A DNA stretch of 7,035 nucleotides from Natronomonas sp. (GCA_007135435.1 SLIW01000269.1:1-7035), one strand, 5' to 3'. Positions 1 through 6,034 are shown, numbered from the stretch's first letter. The notes: generated by a model from the letters alone, not told the origin. Numbers and translations: made by a program.

Positions 1-274
1 CGTACGGGGCGCCACGACGGACCTCCCGGTGGACCCCGAGATCGGGGACCCGCTCGACGATCTCGGCGAGTGCGTGTCGACCCGAGCGTTCGTCGGACTC
101 GAAGAGCGCCTGGACCTCGTCCACGTCGCCGCTCTCGACCACGCCGACGTCCACGTCGACGACGTACAGTGCGTCGACGGCCGAGTCGAACGCCTCGGCC
201 AGGCCGAGGCCGTATTCGACCGCCGCGGCGGCTCCCTGGCTCCCGTCCGTCGTGACGAGTACCCGATCGTACAT
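1..274 (-). CDS. Universal stress protein (UspA family), N-terminal part, cut by window edge
   Basis: The minus strand reads without a stop from an ATG at 274 to the window edge, giving 91 residues. It opens MYDRVLVTTDGS, the first beta strand of the Usp alpha/beta fold, with the conserved Asp at residue 10 that in the family contacts the adenine nucleotide. An Ala-rich first helix (GAAAAVEYGLGLAEAF) and a second strand (ALYVVDVDVG) follow, typical of haloarchaeal UspA proteins of about 140-150 residues. The C-terminal half with the G-x2-G-x9-G(S/T) ATP loop lies outside the window, so nucleotide binding cannot be judged. Usp proteins are small cytosolic dimers linked to stress survival; the specific role here is unknown. 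The gene diverges from the DUF2267 gene across 163 bp. No strong Shine-Dalgarno or TATA element is evident upstream. Family call is secure; the 3' end is missing only because of the window. Confidence 0.9.
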   Translation of the reverse strand, partial: MYDRVLVTTDGSQGAAAAVEYGLGLAEAFDSAVDALYVVDVDVGVVESGDVDEVQALFESDERSGRHALAEIVERVPDLGVHREVRRGAPY

Positions 275-437
275 GGCTTCATATTCGGGTCCCGCCGGGA
301 AGTACCCTTCACCGATTCCCGCCGGGTAAGAACACGCGCTCCGGCGCCGCGGTCCGTCGTCGCGACGGGTCGTCGCGTTCCCACTCGGTGGGAGCTACGG
401 TAGTGATTGATGTATTCGTGGGAACAACGTCCACCCG

Positions 438-881
438 ATGAACTTCGACGAATTCACCGGCGAAGTCCAGCACCGACTGGAGATGCCCGACACCGCCCGG
501 ACCCTCCGGGCGATCCGCGCGACGCTGATGACCCTCGGCCAGCGGATCCCCGAGGGGAACGCCGAGGACCTGGCCGCGTCGTTGCCGATGGAGATCAAGT
601 GGTACATGACCGGCGCCGTCCACGAGCACGGCCAGCGCTTCGACTGGACGGAGTTCGTCGAGCGCGTCAGCGAGATCGAGAACGCCGACCCGCCCGAGGC
701 GGCCTACCACGCCCGCGTCATCGTCGACTTCGTGCGCACACAGGTCCCGGAGTCGGACTTCCGTCAGTTACGCGACGCGCTCCCCGAGAGCGAGGACGAC
801 GAGAACTGGCGCAAGCTCTTCGAACTGGTCGACGCCGGTGGCTGGGAGGCCCGATCGGACGCCGCGCCCGCCGACGAGTGA
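438..881 (+). CDS. DUF2267 family protein
   Basis: This is a 147-residue protein starting MNFDEFTGEVQHRLEM at the first ATG of the frame and ending in TGA. The pattern [DE]-F-x3-V-x-x-R, then ATLMTLGQRIPEGNAEDLAASLP, then the later DFVRTQVPESDFRQLRDALPE, matches DUF2267 as I know it: a small, all-helical cytosolic protein with two similar helical halves, each ending in a segment resembling DLAAQLP. The family has no established biochemical function. The protein is strongly acidic, as expected for a halophile, and has no signal peptide or membrane segment. The start is supported by a weak TATA-like element (TGTATTC, 411-417) about 24 nt upstream, which would suit a leaderless transcript. It lies divergent from one Usp gene and 87 bp upstream of a tandem Usp gene, so a shared stress-related role is plausible but inferred. 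Confidence 0.85.
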   Translation: MNFDEFTGEVQHRLEMPDTARTLRAIRATLMTLGQRIPEGNAEDLAASLPMEIKWYMTGAVHEHGQRFDWTEFVERVSEIENADPPEAAYHARVIVDFVRTQVPESDFRQLRDALPESEDDENWRKLFELVDAGGWEARSDAAPADE

Positions 882-968
882 GAGACCAGAGCACACGCCC
901 GACGTCCGCCGATCCGTTGCCGGGCGGAATCGGTGGAACTGAGGGCCACCGCCACGCACCCCAGCCAC

Positions 969-1889
969 ATGGACACTGAAAAGGACCGACCGGTGACCGC
1001 CGACGCGGACACCGATGCCGACCCAGACGCGGACACCGACGGAACATTACTCGTGGCCGTCGCGAACGTCGAGACCGCCGAACGGTTGCTCGACACGGCG
1101 GCCGACGTCGCCGCCGACCGGTCCTACGGCGTCATGATCACCTACGTGGTGGAGGTCCCCCCGCAGGTACCCCTCTCCGAGGGCGAGAACGTCCTCGACG
1201 AGGACGATCGCGCGATCCTCGATCACGCGGAGGGACTGCTCGAGGGGGTCGAGGTGCCGGTCGAGAGCCGGATCCGGTACGCCCGCGACACGGCCACTGG
1301 TATCGTCGGTGCCGCCGACGAGCACGACGTCGACCTGGTGCTCATGGGCTGGCGTGGCCGCCCTCCGAGACGGGGTGTGGTCCTCGGGAGCTTCATCGAC
1401 CGGGTGCTCAGGAACGCCCCGTGCGACGTCCTCGTCAAGCGGATCCGGACGCCCCAGGCGGACCACGTCGACGCCGTCCTGGTCCCGGTGACCGGCGGTC
1501 CACACACGCACCTCGCGATCCGCGTCGGCGGTGCGATCGCGCGGCGGCACGACGCCACCCTCACCCTGCTGCACGTCCTCCCCGAGGACGCGGAGTCGAA
1601 CGACCGGGAGGCCGCGGAGTCGCTCCTCGACGACGCCGAGGCGGTGCTCGGCGACGCCACGGTCGAACGGCGCCTCGTTGAGCACGACCGCGTCGCCGAC
1701 GCCATCACCGACGAGACGGCCCGCCACGACGTCACCGTCCTCGGGGCGTCCGAGCGGGGGCTCCTCCGGAGGAAGCTCCTCGGAACCGTCTCGGAGGCCG
1801 TGGGGAGACACGCGGCGGGGACCGTCATGATCGCCCAGCGTCATCCGACGAGCGCCTCTCGCGAGGAGGGGATGACCAAGGACGCCTGA
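969..1889 (+). CDS. Tandem universal stress protein (two Usp domains)
   Basis: This 306-residue cytosolic protein has two Usp domains after an Asp/Ala/Thr-rich acidic tail (residues about 9-25). Domain 1 spans about 26-160 and has an intact ATP-type loop: G127-x2-G130-x9-G140-S141. Domain 2 spans about 166-292. Its loop is degenerate, with G259 and G272-T273 present but Glu262 where the second Gly is expected, so nucleotide binding there is doubtful. Stretches such as VVEVPPQVPLSEG and LMGWRGRPPRR resemble, from memory, the cytosolic Usp tail of haloarchaeal amino-acid permeases, yet no membrane segment precedes them here. I chose the ATG at 969. A GTG at 933 would add 12 unremarkable residues (ELRATATHPSH) and cannot be excluded. 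It follows the DUF2267 gene by 87 bp on the same strand and could be co-transcribed. It converges on the transporter gene, whose stop lies 67 bp away. Confidence 0.88.
   Translation: MDTEKDRPVTADADTDADPDADTDGTLLVAVANVETAERLLDTAADVAADRSYGVMITYVVEVPPQVPLSEGENVLDEDDRAILDHAEGLLEGVEVPVESRIRYARDTATGIVGAADEHDVDLVLMGWRGRPPRRGVVLGSFIDRVLRNAPCDVLVKRIRTPQADHVDAVLVPVTGGPHTHLAIRVGGAIARRHDATLTLLHVLPEDAESNDREAAESLLDDAEAVLGDATVERRLVEHDRVADAITDETARHDVTVLGASERGLLRRKLLGTVSEAVGRHAAGTVMIAQRHPTSASREEGMTKDA
1002..1039 (+). repeat. Short in-gene direct repeat coding the acidic Asp-rich tail
   Basis: The 14-mer GACGCGGACACCGA occurs at 1002-1015 and again at 1026-1039, offset by 24 bp, with a similar GATGCCGACCCA block between. 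It encodes the alternating D-A-D-T-D-A-D-P-D-A-D-T-D stretch near the N-terminus of the tandem Usp protein. It looks like a small in-frame duplication and is a likely site of length variation between strains. Confidence 0.7.
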
Positions 1890-1895
1890 GGGGGG

Positions 1896-1952
1896 CTGTC
1901 CGTCGGGATCTCTCGAACGGAATCCACCTGACGAGGTAGCCGGTCCGGACAG
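1896..1952. terminator. Inverted repeat centred between convergent stop codons, possible shared 3'-end structure
   Basis: CTGTCCG at 1896-1902 is matched perfectly by CGGACAG at 1946-1952, with 43 nt between. A shorter nested pair (CTCG 1912-1915, CGAG 1932-1935) could form an inner stem. The element fills the gap between the tandem Usp stop (1889) and the transporter stop (1957) and would fold from either transcript. No T-run, the usual archaeal termination signal, follows on either strand, so a terminator role is only a suggestion. Two 7-bp arms this far apart can arise by chance. Confidence 0.25.
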
Positions 1953-1956
1953 GGCA

Positions 1957-3519
1957 TCAGTCGAACCACGGCGGCATCGTCCCGAGGTCGATCCCCCAGG
2001 CGATGGGGAGCCACAGCAGGACGAACGTGACGGCGAGGACGGCGCCCACGAGGTTGAGAGCGAACCCGGCCCGGGCCATCTGCGGCGCGGTGACGTAGCC
2101 GCTCCCGAACACGACGGCGTTCGGTGGCGTCGCGACCGGGAGCATGAACGCGAAGGAGGCGACCGTCGTCGCGACGACCATGAGGAGGTAGGGGTGCACC
2201 GAGAGGGCGAGGGCCACCGCCGCCAGGACCGGGACGATCATGGCCGTGAGCGCCGTGTTGGAGGTGACCTCCGTCAGGAAGACGGACAGCAGCGCGAGCA
2301 GGAGGAGGAGCAGGACGATGTCGACGCCCTCGAGCCCCAACAGGAGCGTCCCGAACCACGCGCCGAGGCCGGTCGCCTCGACGCCCGCGGCCAGCGAGAG
2401 GCCTCCGCCGAACAGCAGGATGATCCCCCACGGGATCGTGACCGCGGTGGTCCAGTCGAGGAGGAAGGTGAACTCGCCGTCCTCGTCACGGGCGGGGATC
2501 ACGAACAGCAGGAGCGCGCCGAAGATGGCGATGGCCGCGTCGTCGACCATCGGGAGCACGGGTTCGATCAGGAACCCGCGGGTCATCCAGGCCACCGCGA
2601 CGATGGCGAAGACCACGAGGACGCGCCGCTCGCCGGCACGCATCGGGCCGAGGTCGGCGAGCCGCTCGCGGATGCGCCCCTCGCCGGTCGGGACCCCGGT
2701 GACCCCCGAACCGAGGACGAGTCGGGTGAGGTACAGCCAGCAGACGACGAGACCGACCGCGGCGAGGGGCGTCCCGTACCGCATCCACTGGCCGAAGGTG
2801 ATCTCCTGGCCGTAGGTCTGGCCGACGTAGCCCGCGAAGATGATGTTCGGCGGCGAGCCGATGAGGGTGGCCACCCCGCCGATGGAGGCCGCGTACGCGA
2901 TGGAGAGCATCAGCGTGGTCCCGAACCGGAACGTGCCGTCGTCGGTGGACACCTCGAGGCCGCGCCGGTCGATCACGTCGGCGGTCTGTCCCACCACGGC
3001 GAGCCCGATGGGCGTCATCATCAGCGCGGTCGCCGTGTTCGAGATCCACATCGAGAGGAACGCCGTCGCGAGCATGAAGCCCCCGATGAGCCGCCGTGGT
3101 GCCGTCCCGACCAGCAGGATCGTCGTGAGGGCGATCCGCCGGTGGAGTCCCCAGCGCTCGATGGCGACGGCGACGAGGAACCCCCCGAGGAAGAGGAAGA
3201 TCAGCCGGTTGGCGTACGGCGTCGCGGCCGCCTGCGGCTCCATCGCGCCGGTCGTCGGGAAGACGACCAGGGGCAACAGCGCCGTGACCGGGATCGGCAC
3301 GGCCTCGGAGACCCACCACGCCGCCATCCAGACGGCCGTGCCGGCGACGACCTGACCCGCGACGGAGAGCCCGGCCGGCGTCGGGAGGAGGACGACGATG
3401 ACGAACCCCAGCGGTCCCAGCAGGAGCCCGAGCCGGTTCCGCGTCCCGTAGTCCGCGTCCACGTCGAAGGACGATCGGGCCTGGTCGCCCCGGAGGCGGG
3501 GGCTGTCGTCGTCATCCAT
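1957..3519 (-). CDS. SLC13/DASS family sodium:anion (dicarboxylate or sulfate) symporter
   Basis: This 520-residue membrane protein has about 11-12 hydrophobic segments after an acidic cytosolic N-terminus (MDDDDSPRLRGDQ). It carries both hallmark SNT motifs of the divalent-anion:Na+ symporters: Ser160-Asn161-Thr162 in WISNTATALMMTP and Ser420-Asn421-Thr422 in EVTSNTALTAMIVP. It also has the two Pro-Pro-Asn turns, GSPPN (221-225) and ATPPN (463-467). In studied family members these inverted-repeat hairpins bind Na+ and the substrate carboxylates. The family imports C4-dicarboxylates, citrate, sulfate or related anions; two intact SNT motifs favour a carboxylate, but the substrate cannot be fixed. 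The frame stays open upstream to 3687. The ATG at 3519 was chosen because residues before it (Arg/Pro-rich, non-acidic) look non-coding. No clear ribosome site or TATA lies just upstream, so a leader is likely. It is divergent from the IclR gene, its candidate regulator. Confidence 0.93.
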   Translation of the reverse strand: MDDDDSPRLRGDQARSSFDVDADYGTRNRLGLLLGPLGFVIVVLLPTPAGLSVAGQVVAGTAVWMAAWWVSEAVPIPVTALLPLVVFPTTGAMEPQAAATPYANRLIFLFLGGFLVAVAIERWGLHRRIALTTILLVGTAPRRLIGGFMLATAFLSMWISNTATALMMTPIGLAVVGQTADVIDRRGLEVSTDDGTFRFGTTLMLSIAYAASIGGVATLIGSPPNIIFAGYVGQTYGQEITFGQWMRYGTPLAAVGLVVCWLYLTRLVLGSGVTGVPTGEGRIRERLADLGPMRAGERRVLVVFAIVAVAWMTRGFLIEPVLPMVDDAAIAIFGALLLFVIPARDEDGEFTFLLDWTTAVTIPWGIILLFGGGLSLAAGVEATGLGAWFGTLLLGLEGVDIVLLLLLLALLSVFLTEVTSNTALTAMIVPVLAAVALALSVHPYLLMVVATTVASFAFMLPVATPPNAVVFGSGYVTAPQMARAGFALNLVGAVLAVTFVLLWLPIAWGIDLGTMPPWFD

Positions 3520-3910
3520 GCGACGGATCCCACACGCTCGGCCCGTCCGGGGCTCCGGGTGGACTGCCCATCCGGTCCGGGCGGCGTTCGACGGGTTGAC
3601 AACCAGTCGGGACCGGGTCCGTGGCCTGCGAGATTCGAAGTTCGACGTCCAGTGCACGGCCCTGCGGTTGCACGATGGCGGCACCAACAGCCGGGACCCA
3701 CTTCAGTTGTTCTCCTGTGTGGAGTTCGGTCAACGTCGCAGCGACGTGCCCGATGGCTGGCCGCACCCCGACGGCGGAACCCATCCGCATGCGTCCTCCT
3801 CCCTCGCGGACCCTCGCTGGGTGCGAGTAGCCGGGTGCGTTTCGCCGGATGACGGGGGATGCCTCGGATCGTGACGACCATTCACCGCCAGGCTCGAGCG
3901 CTCACGTGAA

Positions 3911-3926
3911 GGACCGGCTGCGGTCC
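3911..3926. repeat. Perfect inverted repeat GGACCG-gctg-CGGTCC
   Basis: Six-bp arms around a four-base loop form a perfect dyad, GGACCGGCTGCGGTCC. It lies in the divergent region about 390 bp upstream of the transporter ATG and 340 bp upstream of the IclR ATG. A TATA-like AATAAG, read on the minus strand, sits just above it near 3950, so it could be an operator overlapping a transporter start site or a hairpin in a long leader. No T-run follows it. Confidence 0.4.
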
Positions 3927-4042
3927 GTACAAATCGTAGGCTTATTCGTCCCGGCTTGGCCCGGGGCTCACTCGTCAGCCACGATACGCGACGAGCGACC
4001 GGAAAACGATCCTCGAACGCCGAAAGCAGAGGAGGCGTTGAC

Positions 4043-4086
4043 AAGTCTTATCAGATATTATAACAATATATTAAACCGATATATCT
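4043..4086. promoter_or_regulatory. AT-rich island in the divergent intergenic region
   Basis: Only 9 of 44 bases are G or C, in surroundings of about 60-70% GC. It contains several TATA-like strings (TATTATAAC, ATATATTAAAC), the dyad ATATT-ATAAC-AATAT, and an outer AGATAT/ATATCT pair at 4053-4058 and 4081-4086. In haloarchaea such islands usually mark promoters or transcription-factor sites. It lies 184 bp upstream of the IclR ATG and more than 500 bp from the transporter ATG, so it may drive a second iclR transcript, the transporter, or an unseen RNA. Confidence 0.45.
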
Positions 4087-4237
4087 CCTACACCAGGTCG
4101 GTGAGCCCGCTGTTCCCCGTTGTCACTCGTGTTTTCCTGACATCTCGAGTGAACGGCTGGCGCGTACAACTTGCGCCGTCGATCGGACCTGCCCATGGGC
4201 TCCGAGAACAAGTCCTGGTCCCGCATCCGACGCCTAG

Positions 4238-4244
4238 TTTTAAG
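4238..4244 (+). promoter_or_regulatory. TATA box of the IclR gene (leaderless start)
   Basis: TTTTAAG stands out in a GC-rich background. Its centre is about 29 nt upstream of the ATG at 4270, the spacing expected when an archaeal transcript begins at or next to the start codon. This decides the start: an in-frame codon at 4171 would place the TATA element inside the gene and add an Arg-rich, non-acidic extension. Confidence 0.6.
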
Positions 4245-4269
4245 TGAAGACGGTCGAAGGAACGGACGT

Positions 4270-5043
4270 ATGGTCGGGAGATCCGAACAGTACATCGAAT
4301 CTGTTGAAACTTCGTTCAACGTGATCGAATACCTCGCCGAGCGCGGGCCTGCCGGGGTCTCGGAGATCGCCGACGGCATCTCCCGACCAAAGAGCACCGT
4401 CCACGTCCACCTTCAGACGCTGGTGAACCAGAAGGCGGTCGTCCACCGTGGTGATCAGTACGATATCGGACTGCGATTCCTCCAGCTCGGCGGGCAAGCG
4501 AGACGTCGCCAGGAGATCTATCGGGCGGCCGAACAGGAAGTCGATCGTCTCGCAGAGGAGACAGAAGAGGCCGCCCATCTCGGCGTCGAGCAGGACGGCC
4601 AGCGGGTGGTCCTCTATAAGGCGGAGCGCGGCGACGCCGTCTACGACAACACCCCGACGGGCGAGTTCACGAACATGCACTGGACGGCGATCGGGAAGGC
4701 GTTGCTCGCCCACCTCCCCGAGGCCAGGATCCACGAGATCGTCGATCGCCACGGCCTCCCCGAGGCGACGAGGAACACGATCACGGACGTCGACGAACTC
4801 TTCGCCGACCTCGAGGCGTCCCGCGACCGCGGGTACACCGTCGAGGACGAGGAGCGCCGCGAGGGCGTCGTTGCGGTGGCGGTGCCGGTCTTCGACATCG
4901 ACGCTGACGCCGTGATCGCCGCGCTCTCGGTCTCCGGCCCCCGCGAACGCATCCGGACCGACGGGGACATCCGACCGGACATCATCGAGGCGGTCCGCAA
5001 CCGGGCGAACGTCGCGGAGCTGCTGTACAATCACTACCGGTGA
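4270..5043 (+). CDS. IclR family transcriptional regulator
   Basis: This 257-residue cytosolic DNA-binding protein has the usual IclR length. Residues about 11-70 form the N-terminal winged helix-turn-helix: SVETSFNVIEYLAERG is the classic first helix, GVSEIADGI the second, and SRPKSTVHVHLQTL (38-51) the recognition helix, followed by a wing at about 55-67. Residues about 80-250 are the effector-binding domain, with the family signature WTAIGKALLAHL (138-149) and GYTVEDEERREGVVAVAVPV (188-207), where family members bind small organic ligands. IclR proteins act as dimers or tetramers and repress or activate adjacent catabolic genes. It is divergent from the SLC13 transporter and convergent with the dehydrogenase, so both are candidate targets. 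A good TATA element 29 nt upstream supports the chosen ATG and suggests a leaderless mRNA. The ligand cannot be predicted. Confidence 0.93.
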   Translation: MVGRSEQYIESVETSFNVIEYLAERGPAGVSEIADGISRPKSTVHVHLQTLVNQKAVVHRGDQYDIGLRFLQLGGQARRRQEIYRAAEQEVDRLAEETEEAAHLGVEQDGQRVVLYKAERGDAVYDNTPTGEFTNMHWTAIGKALLAHLPEARIHEIVDRHGLPEATRNTITDVDELFADLEASRDRGYTVEDEERREGVVAVAVPVFDIDADAVIAALSVSGPRERIRTDGDIRPDIIEAVRNRANVAELLYNHYR

Positions 5044-5067
5044 CGAGATTCGGGCTACAAGATCGGT

Positions 5068-5097
5068 CACACGATACGGCCCGGTATCGCGGGTGTG
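5068..5097 (+). repeat. Imperfect hairpin just downstream of the IclR stop codon
   Basis: CGATAC (5072-5077) pairs with GTATCG (5084-5089) around the loop GGCCCG. CACA (5068-5071) can pair with TGTG (5094-5097) across a four-base bulge. It begins about 25 nt after the IclR stop, so it could stabilise or define the mRNA 3' end. There is no following T-run, so I do not call it a terminator. Confidence 0.35.
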
Positions 5098-5251
5098 ATC
5101 GGGTATGGGAGGAACTCGATTTCGGTTCGACGGTGCTGTATCGTGAGATCTGGCGTGGTCCGTGTATCCGGTCACGGCGGCGCCGATCGAGGAGGCGGTG
5201 GTGCTCCACTCCCATCCGGCGGTGCTATACTCTCACAAACTTATGCTTGTT

Positions 5252-5356
5252 ATGGAAACCGACGAGAGTAACCGCCCAAGACGTGATTCAAACAGGTTGA
5301 ACAGCTCGTCCGGTGGTCCACTTGAACGCTTAAAAGGTCGTTTGATTACCAGGTAA
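5252..5356 (+). CDS. Doubtful small ORF, 34 residues, unrecognised
   Basis: An ATG at 5252 opens a 34-codon frame beginning METDESNRPRRDSNRLN and ending in TAA at 5354-5356. The product is hydrophilic, Arg/Ser/Asn-rich, with no membrane segment and no family I recognise. In its favour, CTATAC (5225-5230) is centred about 24-25 nt upstream, suiting a leaderless transcript. Against it, the codons are not GC-rich at third positions like the neighbouring genes, and the stop lies inside a palindrome that may be regulatory. The same frame reopens after the stop and runs to a TAG at 5486-5488, so this could equally be the start of a broken gene. Treat it as a candidate only. Confidence 0.12.
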   Translation: METDESNRPRRDSNRLNSSSGGPLERLKGRLITR

Positions 5357-5358
5357 TC
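5344..5358. promoter_or_regulatory. Perfect 15-bp palindrome, candidate operator
   Basis: GATTACC-A-GGTAATC is a perfect dyad with 7-bp arms around one central base, the form of a dimeric regulator site. A plus-strand TATA-like CTTAAAAGG (5329-5337) lies 18 bp upstream of its centre. On the minus strand the nearby ATTATTAC (5363-5370) is similarly placed. A repressor bound here would cover the transcription start in either direction, yet no clear gene follows in either. It lies about 300 bp downstream of iclR, whose product is one possible binder. Confidence 0.45.
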
Positions 5359-5629
5359 GGTTGTAATAATCCGTGATAGACGACTGGCGTTCGGCTCTAA
5401 TGAACATGTTATGTCATACCATGGCCTGAGCATGCGACGCACCGCCGAGGTGACCGGATCGGAGGAGGAGTTCCGGGCGTCCCTGTAGAGGGATGCTGTT
5501 ACCACTACGTTATCCGAATGTGTGTGGATGGGGCGACGCCGGCAACGACCGGGGCTCGTCTCGATCGGACGGTCAGACCAGTCGGATGAGTGTTCATCTC
5601 TATCGAACACGATGCACGTGGTCTGGATG

Positions 5630-5749
5630 GATCACCTCGGTGGGGGCCGATGCCTGCACTTCGATGAGCGCAGGGCCCTCCACCTCGGTTGGTGGTGGGG
5701 CCTGCCCCTCGGTGAGCGCAGAGGACTGCCCCTCCGTCAATGGCCGGGC
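5630..5749. repeat. Degenerate 24-bp tandem repeat, five copies
   Basis: Five head-to-tail units of exactly 24 bp start at 5630, 5654, 5678, 5702 and 5726. The best-matching pair, at 5654 and 5702, share CTGC-C-TCG-TGAGCGCAG; an approximate consensus is CTGCCCCTCGGTGAGCGCAG plus GGGC. Because 24 is a multiple of three, each frame yields an 8-residue repeat. On plus, one frame (5493-5771) gives units such as ITSVGADA, CTSMSAGP, STSVGGGA and CPSVSAED, with several differences at third positions. On minus, a frame gives LTEGQSSA, LTEGQAPP, PTEVEGPA and LIEVQASA. No surrounding frame looks like a complete gene, so this may be a minisatellite or a remnant of a repeat protein. Confidence 0.7.
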
Positions 5750-6034
5750 CAGTACGTCGCAGACGGTCTGAGTTCCGTCTCCTCGCCGTCCGAACCAGCC
5801 GTCGACCCTCACCGCATCGACGGCACGCCAAATCGTGTGTCCTTTCTACGTTACCGACGATACCGTGCGTCCGATGCTCGTTCCAACTGGTCGAGAGGTA
5901 CGCTGTTCGTGCGGTCGTTTTCGGCGATCTGGATGACAGGATCGACCACAATCCCGAGTAGGAGTTATGTGGACGCGACGGAAGATATCCCGTTCACTCG
6001 TCCCTGGTCGAGCGAGGCAGGACGGCTGTCGGCG

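Larger units (their letters stand above)
3520..4269. other. Divergent intergenic region between transporter and IclR genes
   Basis: About 750 bp with no convincing gene. Open frames here code Arg/Pro/Ser-rich, non-acidic peptides unlike the neighbouring proteins. One minus-strand 92-codon frame (3512-3790) overlaps the transporter start by 8 nt as ATGGATGA, but by my hand count only about 70% of its third positions are G/C, near what non-coding DNA would give. The region contains a perfect hairpin at 3911-3926, TATA-like AT patches near 3940-3955, a strong AT island at 4043-4086 and the iclR TATA element near 4240. The length suggests substantial regulatory DNA, a decayed gene, or an unannotated small RNA. 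Confidence 0.6.
5044..6034. other. Gene-poor gap between convergent iclR and dehydrogenase genes
   Basis: About 990 bp in which no frame gives a recognisable protein. Neither neighbour needs a promoter here because their 3' ends face each other. The stretch contains an imperfect hairpin just after iclR, TATA-like elements near 5225 and 5329, a perfect palindrome at 5344-5358, a doubtful 34-codon ORF, AT-rich DNA around 5330-5420, and a 24-bp tandem repeat at 5630-5749. Bases 5750-6034 hold nothing I can name. Parts look like decayed coding DNA: an open run at 5411-5488 has GC-rich third positions and an acidic end (EVTGSEEEFRASL). A small RNA or gene remnant would both fit. Confidence 0.55.

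Noticed and set aside
3520..3687. N-terminal extension of the transporter to an upstream start at 3687
   Set aside because: The 56 extra residues are Arg/Pro-rich and non-acidic, unlike a DASS N-terminus, while the ATG at 3519 gives a normal acidic start and normal family length.
3512..3790. Minus-strand 92-codon frame overlapping the transporter start as ATGGATGA, possible coupled leader gene
   Set aside because: By hand count about 28 of 92 third positions are A or T, far from the strong GC3 bias of the real genes; the product is not acidic and matches no family I know. The overlap is probably chance.
2194..3852. Very long plus-strand open frame antisense to the transporter (552 codons)
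   Set aside because: It is the GC-rich antisense shadow of the SLC13 gene: the product is a Glu/Asp/Arg/Gln-rich low-complexity chain with no domain, whereas the minus strand has clear SNT motifs and membrane segments.
4043..4086. AT island as a replication origin
   Set aside because: I see no origin recognition box repeats with G-runs and no adjacent orc1/cdc6 gene, which haloarchaeal origins normally have.
4171..4269. Upstream in-frame start for the IclR gene
   Set aside because: It would place the TTTTAAG element inside the gene and add a basic 33-residue extension; the ATG at 4270 gives the usual IclR N-terminus.
5835..5936. Short plus-strand frame VCPFYVTDDTVRP... ending near a CSC motif, possible zinc-ribbon remnant
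   Set aside because: Only 33 residues, a GTG start without promoter or ribosome site, and an incomplete cysteine pattern; too little to support a gene.
3520..6034. tRNA, CRISPR array or insertion sequence in the intergenic regions
   Set aside because: No tRNA-type T-arm with matching acceptor ends, no regularly spaced identical repeats with unique spacers (the 24-bp units abut directly), and no transposase motifs or terminal inverted repeats were found by eye.
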